In this document: positions 37,501-46,313 of the stretch, piece after piece
Numbering within the stretch: position 1 is the first letter of the stretch
Layout: the number at the start of each line of letters is the position of its first letter
Assembly (NCBI GenBank): GCA_947632745.1
Contig: CANRQH010000001.1
Location: 17,841 to 81,840 of the forward strand
Source of the DNA: an uncultured Clostridia bacterium
GTDB taxonomy: Bacteria > Bacillota > Clostridia > TANB77 > CAG-508
DNA: 64,000 bases
Direction: 5' to 3'
Program-made: the position numbers and the translations under genes
Notes under the pieces: model-generated
What the model was told of the DNA's origin: nothing
The model's input: only the letters and a program-made list of their open reading frames with translations
Database searches by the model: none

Positions 37501-38803
37501 TATGATTTCAAACAAGCAAATATCAATTAAAGATAATTTTTTTGATGATTTGAATTTTGATTCATTAAATACTATGGAGCTAAGTTCATATTTGTACAAA
37601 TATAATGTTTCTATACAAGATATAAGTGATTACCCTACAGTAGAAAGCCTAGCAAATAAAATAGAAAAAAATTTAAAGGTTTCTCACTTTGAAAATACTT
37701 TACCTAAAATAGATATTAAAAATGAAAAATTTGATTTTGATTTAAGCAATATTTTGCTTACTGGCTCTCTTGGCTTTCTCGGTATGCATATATTAAAAGA
37801 ACTACTTTTATGTGATAAAGTAAATTCTGTATATCTTCTTGTTAGAAATAAATCAAATGTAAATTATGAAGAAAGATTTAATAAAACATTAAATTATTAT
37901 TTTAAAGATAGTTTAGAAAATGAAGCTAAAAATAAAGTTAAATTAGTTTTAGGTGATTTTATAAATGATAACTTAGGTATTGAAGAATCTGAATATAAAA
38001 AATTAACTAAAAAAATAACTACTGTAATCCACTGTGGAGCTAATGTAAAGCATTTTGGAAGATTTCAAAATTTTATGGATTCTAATGTAAAGGGAACCCA
38101 AAATATAATAGATTTTTGTGAATTATCTAATGCAAAACTTGCACACATTTCTACTATTTCTATTGGTGGTTATGAAAATAATCCAGATTCTGTTTTATCT
38201 GAAAACACATTTAATATAAACCAAGTTTTTAATAACCATGTATATATGATTACAAAATATCTTGCAGAATATCATGTTCTACTTGCAATTAATAATGATA
38301 AACTTAAGGCTAAAATATTTAGAATGGGAAATATTATGCCAAGATATTTAGATAATGTATTTCAAACAAATGTTAAAGATAATGCAATGTTTAATAGATT
38401 AAAAACTATAACAAAATTAGGAAAAATTACAAAGGAATATGAAAATGTAATAGTAGATTTTAGCCCTGTTGATTTATGTGCAAATGCAATTTCTACTATT
38501 TTACAGCATCCGTCTGAACAAACTATTTATCATATTTTTAATAATAATAAAATTTCACTAAAAAATCTTTTTGAACTTGCAAAAATAAAGTTAAAACATG
38601 TAAAACAAAATGATTTTATAAAAGAAGTTCAAGATATGAAATCTCCTTTAGCATCTTATCTTTTAGATGATATTCAAAATAGCAATACATATCTTACCCC
38701 TGCTGTAAATGATTTAACTATATCTTTACTTAAAAAACAGGGATTTTCATGGAATAACATTGATACCAATTACATAAATAATTTGACTCAATTTATTCAA
38801 TAA
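34580..38803 (+). CDS. Single-module nonribosomal peptide synthetase, C-A-T-reductase
   Basis: 1407 residues. Condensation domain (about 1-430, HHIISDA at about 130), adenylation domain (about 450-930; YTSGSTGKPKG, NGYGPSETT, YKTGDTG, NGKIDKK), carrier domain (Ser in NFDSLNTMEL, about 994, without the usual GG before DS) and a thioester reductase (about 1055-1400; Rossmann LLTGSLGFLGMH, YMITKYLAEYH with Tyr/Lys). It would load one amino acid, join it to an acyl or aminoacyl donor and release it reductively as an aldehyde or alcohol. By eye the adenylation pocket reads roughly D-I-F-Q-T-A-G-I-F, which I cannot assign to an amino acid. No phosphopantetheinyl transferase or exporter lies nearby. 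Followed by a histidine kinase 70 bp on. Confidence 0.93.
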   Translation: MEEIYELTNPQKSIYLTEQYFQNTTINNICGSVLIRQKVNLKILNTAINFFVKNNDSFKLRFKLEDTKLVQYFTKDEFYNFEVINIEDESQIEDLAKKEVNTKFDLFDSRLFEFKLFKLPSGFGGFIINAHHIISDAATLSMLAVEIIQNYSKLLKNETIESKPYSYVDYINSENKYLKSSRFEKDKLYWDEVLDALPDVASFVPQNTENIDIPSAKREEFPLDLALENEIKKYCTQNHISMYNFLIGIYAIYLGKINNMEVFTIGTPVLNRTTLAEKQTAGMFINTSLLKIDISENIPFKEFLQNIATETIGMLKHQKYNYQYILNDVRQKDKSIPNLYDVLLSYQVTKATDSNLDVPYSAKWYGTDFISNSLNVHFHDIDNTGSLIVEYDYKSSKISSSEIKKMHNRIIEMFKQVLSNENIQISDFEIVTADEKEQLINTFNKTNYDYPKDKTLFELFEEQVKLTPNRTALVFGEKKLTYKELNEKANSLANYLRNHNIENNSIVGIMINRSLEMIIAILAVLKSGGAYIPIDPDYPSDRIDYVLENSNCSIVLTSRKLFDKIKINCKKVDINLSNHSIYNLPKDNLPSISKPDDLSYLIYTSGSTGKPKGVMLTQKALVNLTYYCNNNIPYLRDREHISIVSITSVSFDIFIFETLISLQRGLKLVIANSNEQTIPSCLNSLIEKENIQAIQTTPSRMQLFYQHIKDIPKLRNLKYITLAGEPLSIVLKNNLLELTHGKIFNGYGPSETTIFSTLTDVTNQKEITIGKPLYNTQIYILDKNLKPCPIGVSGEIYIAGDGVGLGYMQNSVLTKKSFITNPFSETSPIMYKTGDTGIYKKNGEIMCQGRIDYQVKMRGLRIELEEIEKVMLDYPSIHNCVVMKKVSSKNHEFLCAYYTSDETISESELRALLRKKLPNYMIPKYFVKLDTLPYTPNGKIDKKKLPTPSFNVKHKEIVEPKTTIELEICESIKNMISNKQISIKDNFFDDLNFDSLNTMELSSYLYKYNVSIQDISDYPTVESLANKIEKNLKVSHFENTLPKIDIKNEKFDFDLSNILLTGSLGFLGMHILKELLLCDKVNSVYLLVRNKSNVNYEERFNKTLNYYFKDSLENEAKNKVKLVLGDFINDNLGIEESEYKKLTKKITTVIHCGANVKHFGRFQNFMDSNVKGTQNIIDFCELSNAKLAHISTISIGGYENNPDSVLSENTFNINQVFNNHVYMITKYLAEYHVLLAINNDKLKAKIFRMGNIMPRYLDNVFQTNVKDNAMFNRLKTITKLGKITKEYENVIVDFSPVDLCANAISTILQHPSEQTIYHIFNNNKISLKNLFELAKIKLKHVKQNDFIKEVQDMKSPLASYLLDDIQNSNTYLTPAVNDLTISLLKKQGFSWNNIDTNYINNLTQFIQ

Positions 38804-38873
38804 TAACTTTACAAAAGAAAAGGAATTATCACTATGTTCCTTGCAAGAAAAACAAGAAAGGAAGGATTTTATT

Positions 38874-40868
38874 ATGAAAAATCTAGAAAAAATAAAAAGA
38901 AATATTTATATTAAATTAATTTTACTAGAAATAGCAGTAGTGTATTTAATGAAAATTTTAGTACCAGTTCTTGCTAATTATCCACCAAGTTCTGAAAATA
39001 ATGCTTTTCAAGCATCTGTTGAGCCTCTTTCACATAATATGCAATACTTAATTTTGGGTTCTTTCGGAGTTATTTTATATGCCATATTTATAACCCATTT
39101 AATGAAAGATGTTTTTAAATACATAAAAAAAGATAAAAAACTTGTTACTTTTAAAGAAATTCAGACAGTTAGAAAAGCTTGTTTTAGCTTTCCTAGAAAA
39201 ATTTTAATTGTGCAATTAATAGTAATTTTAGTTGTACTTTCAGTTTTCTTTGTATCTATGAGGCTAAATCTGTTTTTAATACTTAAATTTGTGTTGATAT
39301 ATTTTTCATTTTTTATTGTTACATCAATTGTTTCAAATGTACTTATAAAAAATGATATGGATGTTATACTAAATTCTACATATGAAATAAATAATAATTA
39401 TACTATAGAAAATAAAACTTCTAAATTTTCTAATGAATTAATACATAATATTTTGCCTTTTTTTATAGTAGTTATTATTACAATTTCTCTTTTTGGTTAT
39501 ACCGAAACTTCAGAAGCTATTGGCGAGCAATGTTACTATTATTATCAAGTTCAATTAGATAATGCTAAATTAAATTATTTATCTATGGAAGATTTACAAA
39601 AAGAACTTGGCAAGATATCTTTAAAATCACCTAATGATTATTACTTTATTATATATGGTGATGGCGAAAATGATTATAAATTATCAAGTGAAGATGGTTA
39701 TCTTTCAAAATTTTTTATAAACTATGCAAAAATGAAAAATGAAGAACTTAATGGCCGTGTTTATGAGTATTATGGAGTTGATGAGCAAGGTTATTGCCAA
39801 AAAATAACTTTAAATGATGGAACAGAGTGTTATATAGGTTTCAAATATTCAGTTACAAGTAAAGAATTAATAACATATTTCGTATCTATTGCAGGTATCG
39901 CTATCATTTTTTACATTATTATTCTTGTATTATGGTCAAGAAATATAAGTAAAACAATAAGGGAAGTATCTGATAGTCTAAAGGCTATAGCTGAACAAAA
40001 AGATTTATCTAATATAGGAGTACTACCTATAACTTCAAATGACGAAATTGCCTTACTTACAGATTCTTTTAACAAAATACAACAAACCAGTAAAAATAAT
40101 ATGGATAAAATAAAATCTACACAATCAAGACTTGTTGAACAAGAACGTCTAGCATCTCTTGGACAAATGATTGGAGGTATTGCACATAACTTAAAAACTC
40201 CTATAATGTCTATTTCTGGTATTGCCGAAGGACTTCACGATTTAACAGTTGAGCTTGATAATTCTATTGGTAACCCAGTTGTTACAAATGAAGACTTTCA
40301 TGAAATAGCCAAAGATTATTTTAATTGGATTGAAAAAATAAAAGAATATACTGAATATATGTCAGACATTATAACTGCTGTAAAGGGTCAAACCGTAACA
40401 CTTGTAAATGATATGGAAAGTAGCTTTACAATTTCAGAATTACTAAAACGTGTAAATATTTTAATGAAACATGAACTTAAAAACGCTATTGTTTATTTAA
40501 ATATAACAGTTAATATGGACGAAAATACTGTAATTATGGGAGACGTAAATAGTTTAGTACAAATAGTAAATAATATTATTTCAAACTCAATACAAGCATA
40601 TGAAGGAAAACCTGAACAAACAATTGAACTAAATGTTGCAACAGATGGAAATAATGCAATTATATCTATTACAGACCATGCTTCTGGAATTCCTAAAAAA
40701 ATTAAAAACAAACTATTTAAAGAAATGGTAACTACTAAAGGTAAAAATGGTACTGGTCTTGGACTATACATGTCATACTCAACAATAAAAGCTCACTTTA
40801 ATGGAGATATGACATTTGAGTCAGAGGAAGGCCAAGGCACAACATTTACAATAACTATTCCAATTTGA
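38874..40868 (+). CDS. Membrane sensor histidine kinase
   Basis: 664 residues from ATG 38874 (AAGGAAGG); a TTG 33 bases upstream is in frame but lacks a site. About five membrane helices in residues 10-205, an extracytoplasmic loop of about 130 residues, another helix (about 345-365), HAMP, a HisKA-like box GGIAHNLKTP (His about 434) and HATPase domain (NIISNSIQAY; GTGLGLYMSYS). The phosphoacceptor His is followed by Asn-Leu-Lys-Thr-Pro rather than the more common Glu-Leu-Arg-Thr-Pro. It lies between the NRPS and a REC-HD-GYP regulator, its likely partner. It ends in a terminator. Confidence 0.9.
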   Translation: MKNLEKIKRNIYIKLILLEIAVVYLMKILVPVLANYPPSSENNAFQASVEPLSHNMQYLILGSFGVILYAIFITHLMKDVFKYIKKDKKLVTFKEIQTVRKACFSFPRKILIVQLIVILVVLSVFFVSMRLNLFLILKFVLIYFSFFIVTSIVSNVLIKNDMDVILNSTYEINNNYTIENKTSKFSNELIHNILPFFIVVIITISLFGYTETSEAIGEQCYYYYQVQLDNAKLNYLSMEDLQKELGKISLKSPNDYYFIIYGDGENDYKLSSEDGYLSKFFINYAKMKNEELNGRVYEYYGVDEQGYCQKITLNDGTECYIGFKYSVTSKELITYFVSIAGIAIIFYIIILVLWSRNISKTIREVSDSLKAIAEQKDLSNIGVLPITSNDEIALLTDSFNKIQQTSKNNMDKIKSTQSRLVEQERLASLGQMIGGIAHNLKTPIMSISGIAEGLHDLTVELDNSIGNPVVTNEDFHEIAKDYFNWIEKIKEYTEYMSDIITAVKGQTVTLVNDMESSFTISELLKRVNILMKHELKNAIVYLNITVNMDENTVIMGDVNSLVQIVNNIISNSIQAYEGKPEQTIELNVATDGNNAIISITDHASGIPKKIKNKLFKEMVTTKGKNGTGLGLYMSYSTIKAHFNGDMTFESEEGQGTTFTITIPI

Positions 40869-40878
40869 TGAATTTGGA

Positions 40879-40916
40879 GACGGAGAAAAAATGCATCACT
40901 CCGTCCCATCTTTTTT
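40879..40916 (+). terminator. Terminator after the histidine kinase
   Basis: Stem GACGGAG / CTCCGTC (40879-40885 with 40899-40905) followed by CCATCTTTTTT. The regulator downstream has its own promoter. Confidence 0.75.
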
Positions 40917-40945
40917 AATTTATGTTGATTTTTTTGCAAAAAATG

Positions 40946-40974
40946 TTGATTTTTGTTTGCTTAACATTTATAAT
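40946..40974 (+). promoter_or_regulatory. Promoter of the REC-HD-GYP gene with upstream direct repeat
   Basis: TTGATT (40946-40951), 17-bp spacer, TATAAT (40969-40974). The sequence ATGTTGATTTTT occurs twice, at about 40922 and 40943, 21 bp apart (two helical turns); the second copy overlaps the -35 box, suggesting an operator. Confidence 0.55.
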
Positions 40975-41070
40975 GGTTTTATAAATTAAAGGGCAAAGGT
41001 TGAATAATATCCAATATTTTGAAATTATTAATTGAGATTTATGCCTTTAGAGAAAGGAACGTCAGTAATT

Positions 41071-42115
41071 ATGAGAATTGGAAATGTCGAAAATTCACAA
41101 AATATTCAAAATTCTTCTTATAAAATCTTAGCAGTCGACGATGAAATAGGTATAATTGACTCATTATCAATATTTTTAAAAAGATCTGGTTACTCTTTTA
41201 CAGGTATAACAGATCCTATGGAAGCAATTGAAAGAATAAAACATGAACATTTTGATTTACTACTTTTAGACTTTATAATGACACCACTTCACGGAGACCA
41301 AGTTGTAGAAGAAATAAGAAAATTTAATAAAGAATTATATATTTTACTTTTAACTCGGACACAAAGATTTAGCTCCTCCATTAGAGACAATTAAAAGGCT
41401 TGATATTCAAGGGTATTGTGAAAAAAGTGATAAATTTGACCAATTATTGTTATTAATTGAATCTGGTATTAAGTCTGTTGCCCAAATGAACGAAATTAAG
41501 AAAATAAATGAAGAGTTAGAAAATGCATATTTAGAGAGTATTCAGACTTTACGTTATACAGTTGATGCAAAAGATACATACACTAGAGGTCATTCTGATA
41601 GAGTTTCAGAATATTCTGTTTTAATAGGAAAACATTTAGGGTTATCAGAAAACGATTTAAAAACTTTAAGAGTTGGTGGTTTATTCCACGATATTGGAAA
41701 AATAGGTGTTCCTGACAGTATTTTACTAAAAGAAGGTAAACTTTCTGATAATGAATATTCAGAAGTTAAAAACCATCCATCTATCGGTGCTCATATTTTA
41801 TCTGGTGCATCTATCTTCAAGGATATTATTCCTATAGTTAAACACCACCATGAAAGATATGATGGACATGGATATCCTAGTCAATTAAGTGGAGAAAATA
41901 TTCCTTATTTTGCAAGGATTACAGCTATTGCAGATAGTTTTGATGCTATGACATCAAAAAGAGCTTATCGTGATAGCATGCCAATAGATAAAGTAATTTC
42001 AGAATTTGAAAATGGTAAAGGCACTCAATTTGATCCTAAATTAACTGATTTATTTTTAGATATTTTAAGAAATCATTTTGATGAAATCAATGAAATACAA
42101 ATCAAATATAAATAA
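41071..42115 (+). CDS. Response regulator REC-HD-GYP, with one +1 frameshift at CGG
   Basis: 347 residues once joined. Receiver domain (ILAVDDE, phospho-Asp in LLLLDFIMTP about 66), a short coiled linker, then an HD-GYP domain (FHDIGKIGVP, HHHERYDGHGYP, RAYRD), the cyclic-di-GMP phosphodiesterase type. Between them an in-frame CGG at 41356-41358 breaks the frame; skipping C gives LLTGHKDLAPPLETIKRLD, the normal T-G-x-x-D end of a receiver. Unshifted, the product is a 108-residue lone receiver lacking the enzyme. ATG 41071 is chosen after AGAAAGGA (spacing long, 13); upstream ATG 41041 lacks a site. Likely partner of the preceding kinase. Confidence 0.88.
41356..41358 (+). other. In-frame CGG with +1 frameshift, REC-HD-GYP gene
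   Basis: Codon 96, context ACT CGG ACA. Skipping C gives ACT GGA CAC AAA (Thr-Gly-His-Lys). Frame 0 ends at TAA about 13 codons later. Confidence 0.88.
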
Positions 42116-42120
42116 TTAAA

Positions 42121-42259
42121 AAAAAATGATGTAATTTAGTTTTCGCGTCAGAAATAATAGTTTTCTTTTTAAGTGGTGGAATCCCTCGGGATGAGGGGGT
42201 ACCACAAAAAAGAAAACTATTATTTCGATTAAACAGAAAACTTAAATTACATCATTTTT
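42121..42259. repeat. Palindromic repeat element, copy 2 (inverted)
   Basis: 139-bp palindrome, nearly the reverse complement of 34343-34481 in its core. Outer arms here read AAAAATGATGTAATTT / AAATTACATCATTTTT, different from copy 1 yet still self-complementary. It fills the gap between the convergent REC-HD-GYP and tex genes, where it can also act as a bidirectional terminator. Confidence 0.85.
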
Positions 42260-42273
42260 CTAATAAAATTTTA

Positions 42274-44457
42274 TTATATCTTCATACTTAAACTAACTTT
42301 ATGCCTATCCATATCAATTTTAATTACTTTTACTTTAACAATATCCCCTACAGATACAACTTCAGATGGATTTTTTATATATTTATCACTCATTTCAGAA
42401 ATATGAACTAATCCATCATATTTTACTCCAATATCTACAAATGCACCAAAATCAATTACATTTCTAACTGTGCCTGTAAGCACCATACCCTCTTTTAAAT
42501 CCTCAAATTTTAATACATCTTGCCTTAAAATTGGCTTTGGCATATCTTCTCTTGGGTCTCTTCCTGGCTTTGAAAGTTCTTCAATAATATCTTTTAAAGT
42601 CATTTCTCCAACTTCAAGTTCTTTTGCAGATTTTTGTACATCAACAGTTTTTAATTTTTCTCTTAAGTCCATAACCTTTTCTTTATCTCTTAAATCCTCT
42701 TTTTTAAAACCTAAGTTTTTAAGCAATTTTTCGGCTACTTCATAACTTTCTGGGTGAACTGCTGTTGCCTCTATTGGATTTGATCCATCTAGTATTCTTA
42801 AGAAACCTGCGCATTGCTCAAAAGCAACCTTCCCTAGCTTTGGAACCTTTAGCAATTCCTTTCTTGTTTTTAACTTTCCATTTTCATCTCTATATTTTAC
42901 TATGTTTTTTGCAATTGTATTATTAATTCCAGAAACATAGCTTAAAAGTGATGGTGTTGCAGTATTTACATCTACTCCAACTTTGTTAACGCTATCTTCT
43001 ACAACTCCTGTAAGAGTTTCTCCTAATCTTTTTTGATTAACATCATGTTGGTATTGACCAACTCCTATTGCTTTAGGGTCAATTTTTACAAGTTCTGCCA
43101 AAGGGTCTTGTAATCTTCTGGCAATAGAGATTGCTCCTCTTATAGATACATTTATGTCAGGATATTCTTCTGTGGCTAATTTTGAAGCTGAATATACAGA
43201 TGCACCCGCTTCACTAACAATTACATAATTAACTTCGTTATCAGCTTTTTTTATCATATTTGCAACAAAGCTTTCAGATTCACGAGATGCTGTACCATTA
43301 CCTATTGCTATCATATCAATATGGTCTTTTTTAATAAGCTTTAACAATTCTTTTTCTGCACCTTCTACATCATTTTGTGGTTCAGTTGGATAAACTGTCG
43401 TATAATCTAAGAGTTTTCCTGTTTCATCAATAACAGCTATTTTGCAACCTGTTCTATATGCAGGGTCAAATCCCATAACAGTTTTTCCCTTAATTGGAGC
43501 ACCTAACAATAATTGTTTAGAATTTTTACCAAATACTTTAATTGCCTGTTCTTCTGCTTTTTCCGTTAGGTCTGCACGAATTTCTCTATCTATGGATGGC
43601 TCAATTAACCTTTTAAAACTGTCTAAAATTGTGTCTTTTAGCATTGTAGTAAATTGCGTTTCACCTTTTATAATGCTTCTTTCTAATATATTTAAAATTT
43701 TATCTTCTTTTTTATCAATTTTAACTTTTAAAAATTCCTCTTTTTCTCCTCTATTAATTGCTAAAATTCTATGGCTTGGAATTCTAAATGCAAGCTCACT
43801 ATAATCATAATACATTTCATAATTAGACTTTTCTTCAGGATTTACAGCTTTTGTTGAAATAAGCCCTTCCCTATAGCAAATCTTTTTAATTTTCTTTCTA
43901 AAATCTGCGTTATCTGAAATATCTTCTGCAATTATATCTAATGCTCCTTGTATTGCCTCTTCTACAGAATTAACAACTTTATCTTTATTCTTTTTATCTT
44001 CTTCTGAAAGAGTATCAACATTTATATACTCTTTTGCAATTTCATGAATATCTTTAGTCTCAGTTTGTTCAATAATAATATTTGCTAAAGGCTCTAATCC
44101 CTTCGCTTTTGCAACAGTTGCTCTTGTTTTCTTTTTTTGTTTATACGGTCTATAAATATCTTCAACTTCAGCTAAAGTTTTAGCACCAGCAATTGCTTGT
44201 AAAATTTCATCTGTCATTTTTCCTTGTTCTTCAATAGATTTCACAACTTCTTCTTTACGAGTTTCCAAGTTTCTTAAATATGAAAGTCTGTCAAACAAAT
44301 TTCTTAAAACTTCATCACTTAACCCACCTGTTGCTTCTTTTCTATATCTCGCAATAAATGGTATTGTATTTCCTTCATCAATTAATTTAACAGCATTTTC
44401 AACTTGAGTGTCTTTAACATTTAATTCGCTTGCAATTGTACCAATAATTTTATCCAT
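42274..44457 (-). CDS. tex: Tex-family RNA-binding transcription accessory protein
   Basis: 727 residues. Order: N-terminal helical region (DEGNTIPFIARYRKEATGGL), YqgF/RNase-H-like domain (GFDPAYRTGCKIAVID), helix-hairpin-helix pairs (VDVNTATPSLLSYVSGIN), and a C-terminal S1 domain (about 650-725, GTVRNVIDFGAFVDIG). Tex binds nucleic acids and affects transcription and ribosome-linked processes; its exact role is unsettled. ATG 44457 follows AAGAAGGGA. Intact with no in-frame CGG despite its length. Confidence 0.93.
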   Translation of the reverse strand: MDKIIGTIASELNVKDTQVENAVKLIDEGNTIPFIARYRKEATGGLSDEVLRNLFDRLSYLRNLETRKEEVVKSIEEQGKMTDEILQAIAGAKTLAEVEDIYRPYKQKKKTRATVAKAKGLEPLANIIIEQTETKDIHEIAKEYINVDTLSEEDKKNKDKVVNSVEEAIQGALDIIAEDISDNADFRKKIKKICYREGLISTKAVNPEEKSNYEMYYDYSELAFRIPSHRILAINRGEKEEFLKVKIDKKEDKILNILERSIIKGETQFTTMLKDTILDSFKRLIEPSIDREIRADLTEKAEEQAIKVFGKNSKQLLLGAPIKGKTVMGFDPAYRTGCKIAVIDETGKLLDYTTVYPTEPQNDVEGAEKELLKLIKKDHIDMIAIGNGTASRESESFVANMIKKADNEVNYVIVSEAGASVYSASKLATEEYPDINVSIRGAISIARRLQDPLAELVKIDPKAIGVGQYQHDVNQKRLGETLTGVVEDSVNKVGVDVNTATPSLLSYVSGINNTIAKNIVKYRDENGKLKTRKELLKVPKLGKVAFEQCAGFLRILDGSNPIEATAVHPESYEVAEKLLKNLGFKKEDLRDKEKVMDLREKLKTVDVQKSAKELEVGEMTLKDIIEELSKPGRDPREDMPKPILRQDVLKFEDLKEGMVLTGTVRNVIDFGAFVDIGVKYDGLVHISEMSDKYIKNPSEVVSVGDIVKVKVIKIDMDRHKVSLSMKI

Positions 44458-44492
44458 TTTTACATTCCCTTCTTTTTTATATATAATTTTTC

Positions 44493-44613
44493 GAGCAAAT
44501 CAAAAACGAGTATTACAAGGCAAAATTTTATTTAAAAAGCGGAGTGTACAGATAGTACATGAGCATTTTTAAATAAAATTTTAACACAGTAAGACGAAGT
44601 TTTTCATTTGCTC
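44493..44613. repeat. 121-bp palindromic repeat between the ABC-F gene and tex
   Basis: Nested inverted repeat: outer GAGCAAAT / ATTTGCTC (44493-44500, 44606-44613), inner AAAATTTTATTTAAAAA / TTTTTAAATAAAATTTT, loop GGAGTGTACAGATAGTACATGA. It ends four bases from the ABC-F stop, so it can terminate that gene. Sequence unrelated to the 139-bp element. Confidence 0.75.
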
Positions 44614-44616
44614 ATT

Positions 44617-46200
44617 TTACTCGATTCCTAAGTATTCATTGTATGTTATTTCTCTATCTACTAATTTTCCATCTTGTTTTAAATCAATTATTCTATTTGC
44701 AACAGTTTGAGTTAACTCATGGTCATGAGAAGTAAACAAAATATTACCTTTAAACTTCTTCATGCCCTCATTTAGTGAAGTTATGCTTTCCATATCCAAA
44801 TGGTTTGTTGGTTCATCAAAAATTAAGAAATTTGCTCCTGATAACATCATTTTAGATAAAACACATCTTACCTTTTCTCCACCAGAGATTACTTTTGCTT
44901 TTTTTAATGCTTCTTCACCTGAAAATAACATTCTTCCTAAAAAGCTTCTTACATATGTTTCGTCTGGATCTTTAGAATATTTTCTAAGCCAATCAGTTAA
45001 GTTTTCTTCTGTTTCAAATAAATAGTTGTTATCCTTAGGGAAATAGGTATGTGAGATAGTTTGTCCCCATATTATTTCTCCTTCATCTGGCTCAAGTTCT
45101 CCTTCTATTATTTGAAATAAAACTGTTTTTGCAAGTTCGTTGTCTGCTAAAAATGCAATTTTATCATCTTGCTTTACCGTAAATGAAACATTGTTTAATA
45201 TTTTTTCTCCATTTACTGTTTTAGATATATTTTTTAATTGTAAAATTTCTTTTCCAGGTTCTCTATCTGGCTTAAAATCTACATATGGATATTTTCTGTT
45301 TGATGGTTTTATTTCTTCTAGTTGAATTTTTTCTAAGGTCTTTTTCCTTGAGGTTGCTTGTTTTGATTTTGATGCATTTGCACTAAATCTTGCAATAAAG
45401 TCTTGTAATTCTTTTATTTTTTCTTCTTTCTTTTTATTTTGTTCTCTTGCTTGTCTTAATGCTAACTGACTAGATTCGTACCAGAAATCATAGTTTCCTG
45501 GATATACTGTTATTCTACCAAAGTCAACATCTGCAATATATGTGCATACTTTATTTAAGAAATATCTATCGTGTGATACAACAATTACCGTATTTTCAAA
45601 ATTTATTAAAAATTCTTGTAACCAATTTATGCTTTTTAAATCTAAGTCATTTGTTGGCTCGTCTAATAAAAGAATATCTGGATTTCCAAATAAACTTTGT
45701 GCTAAAAGCACTTTTACTTTTTCTTTTGCTTCTATTTCTTTCATTAATTTATAATGATTTTCTGGTGCTATTCCTAAATCATTTAAAAGCATTGCTGCGT
45801 CAGACTCAGCATTCCATCCATCAAGCTCTGCGAATCTTTCTTCTAATTTTGCGGCTTTCATTCCGTCTTCTTCAGAAAAATCCGGTTTTGCATATATTTC
45901 TTCTTTTTCTTTCATAATGTCATATAATTCTTTGTTTCCCATTATTACGGTATCTATTACTGTAAAATCCTCATATGCAAAGTGGTCTTGTTTTAATATA
46001 GATATTCTTTCTCCTTTGTCTAAAGTTACATCTCCTTTACTTGGTTCTATTTCTCCTGATAAAACCTTTAAAAATGTAGATTTTCCAGCTCCATTGGCTC
46101 CTATTATTCCGTAGCAATTTCCTTTACTAAAGTTGATATTTACATCTTCAAATAAAACTCTTTTACCAAATCTAACTGTTACGCTATTGGCTGATAACAT
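44617..46200 (-). CDS. ABC-F family ATPase, ribosome-associated
   Basis: 527 residues with two ABC domains and no membrane part. Domain 1: IIGANGAGKSTF, LLAQSLFGNPDILLLDEPTN; domain 2: FLADNELAKTVLF in the Walker A position, ISGGEKVRC, LIFDEPTNHLD. The linker between them (about 230-290) is Lys/Glu-rich as in ribosome-binding ABC-F proteins. The second Walker A is noncanonical, ending AKT like YkpA-type members. ABC-F factors bind the ribosomal E site and relieve stalls; a stall-relief factor is of interest given the frameshift codon, but the family is universal. ATG 46200 after AAGGAGGAG. Confidence 0.9.
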   Translation of the reverse strand: MLSANSVTVRFGKRVLFEDVNINFSKGNCYGIIGANGAGKSTFLKVLSGEIEPSKGDVTLDKGERISILKQDHFAYEDFTVIDTVIMGNKELYDIMKEKEEIYAKPDFSEEDGMKAAKLEERFAELDGWNAESDAAMLLNDLGIAPENHYKLMKEIEAKEKVKVLLAQSLFGNPDILLLDEPTNDLDLKSINWLQEFLINFENTVIVVSHDRYFLNKVCTYIADVDFGRITVYPGNYDFWYESSQLALRQAREQNKKKEEKIKELQDFIARFSANASKSKQATSRKKTLEKIQLEEIKPSNRKYPYVDFKPDREPGKEILQLKNISKTVNGEKILNNVSFTVKQDDKIAFLADNELAKTVLFQIIEGELEPDEGEIIWGQTISHTYFPKDNNYLFETEENLTDWLRKYSKDPDETYVRSFLGRMLFSGEEALKKAKVISGGEKVRCVLSKMMLSGANFLIFDEPTNHLDMESITSLNEGMKKFKGNILFTSHDHELTQTVANRIIDLKQDGKLVDREITYNEYLGIE

Positions 46201-46225
46201 TTTCTTCGCTCCTCCTTATAAAAAC

Positions 46226-46275
46226 AAATTTTAGAAAATGCAAAGCAGTTTTACTTTAAACATTTTCTAAAATTT
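46226..46275. terminator. Hairpin in the TraG-ABC-F gap
   Basis: Perfect 15-bp arms AAATTTTAGAAAATG / CATTTTCTAAAATTT with a 20-nt loop, upstream of the TraG-like stop on the minus strand; a weak terminator or attenuator between the genes. Confidence 0.5.
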
Positions 46276-46313
46276 ATACATTTAAGATTCATTTTTTTAT
46301 GTGCTTATTAAAT

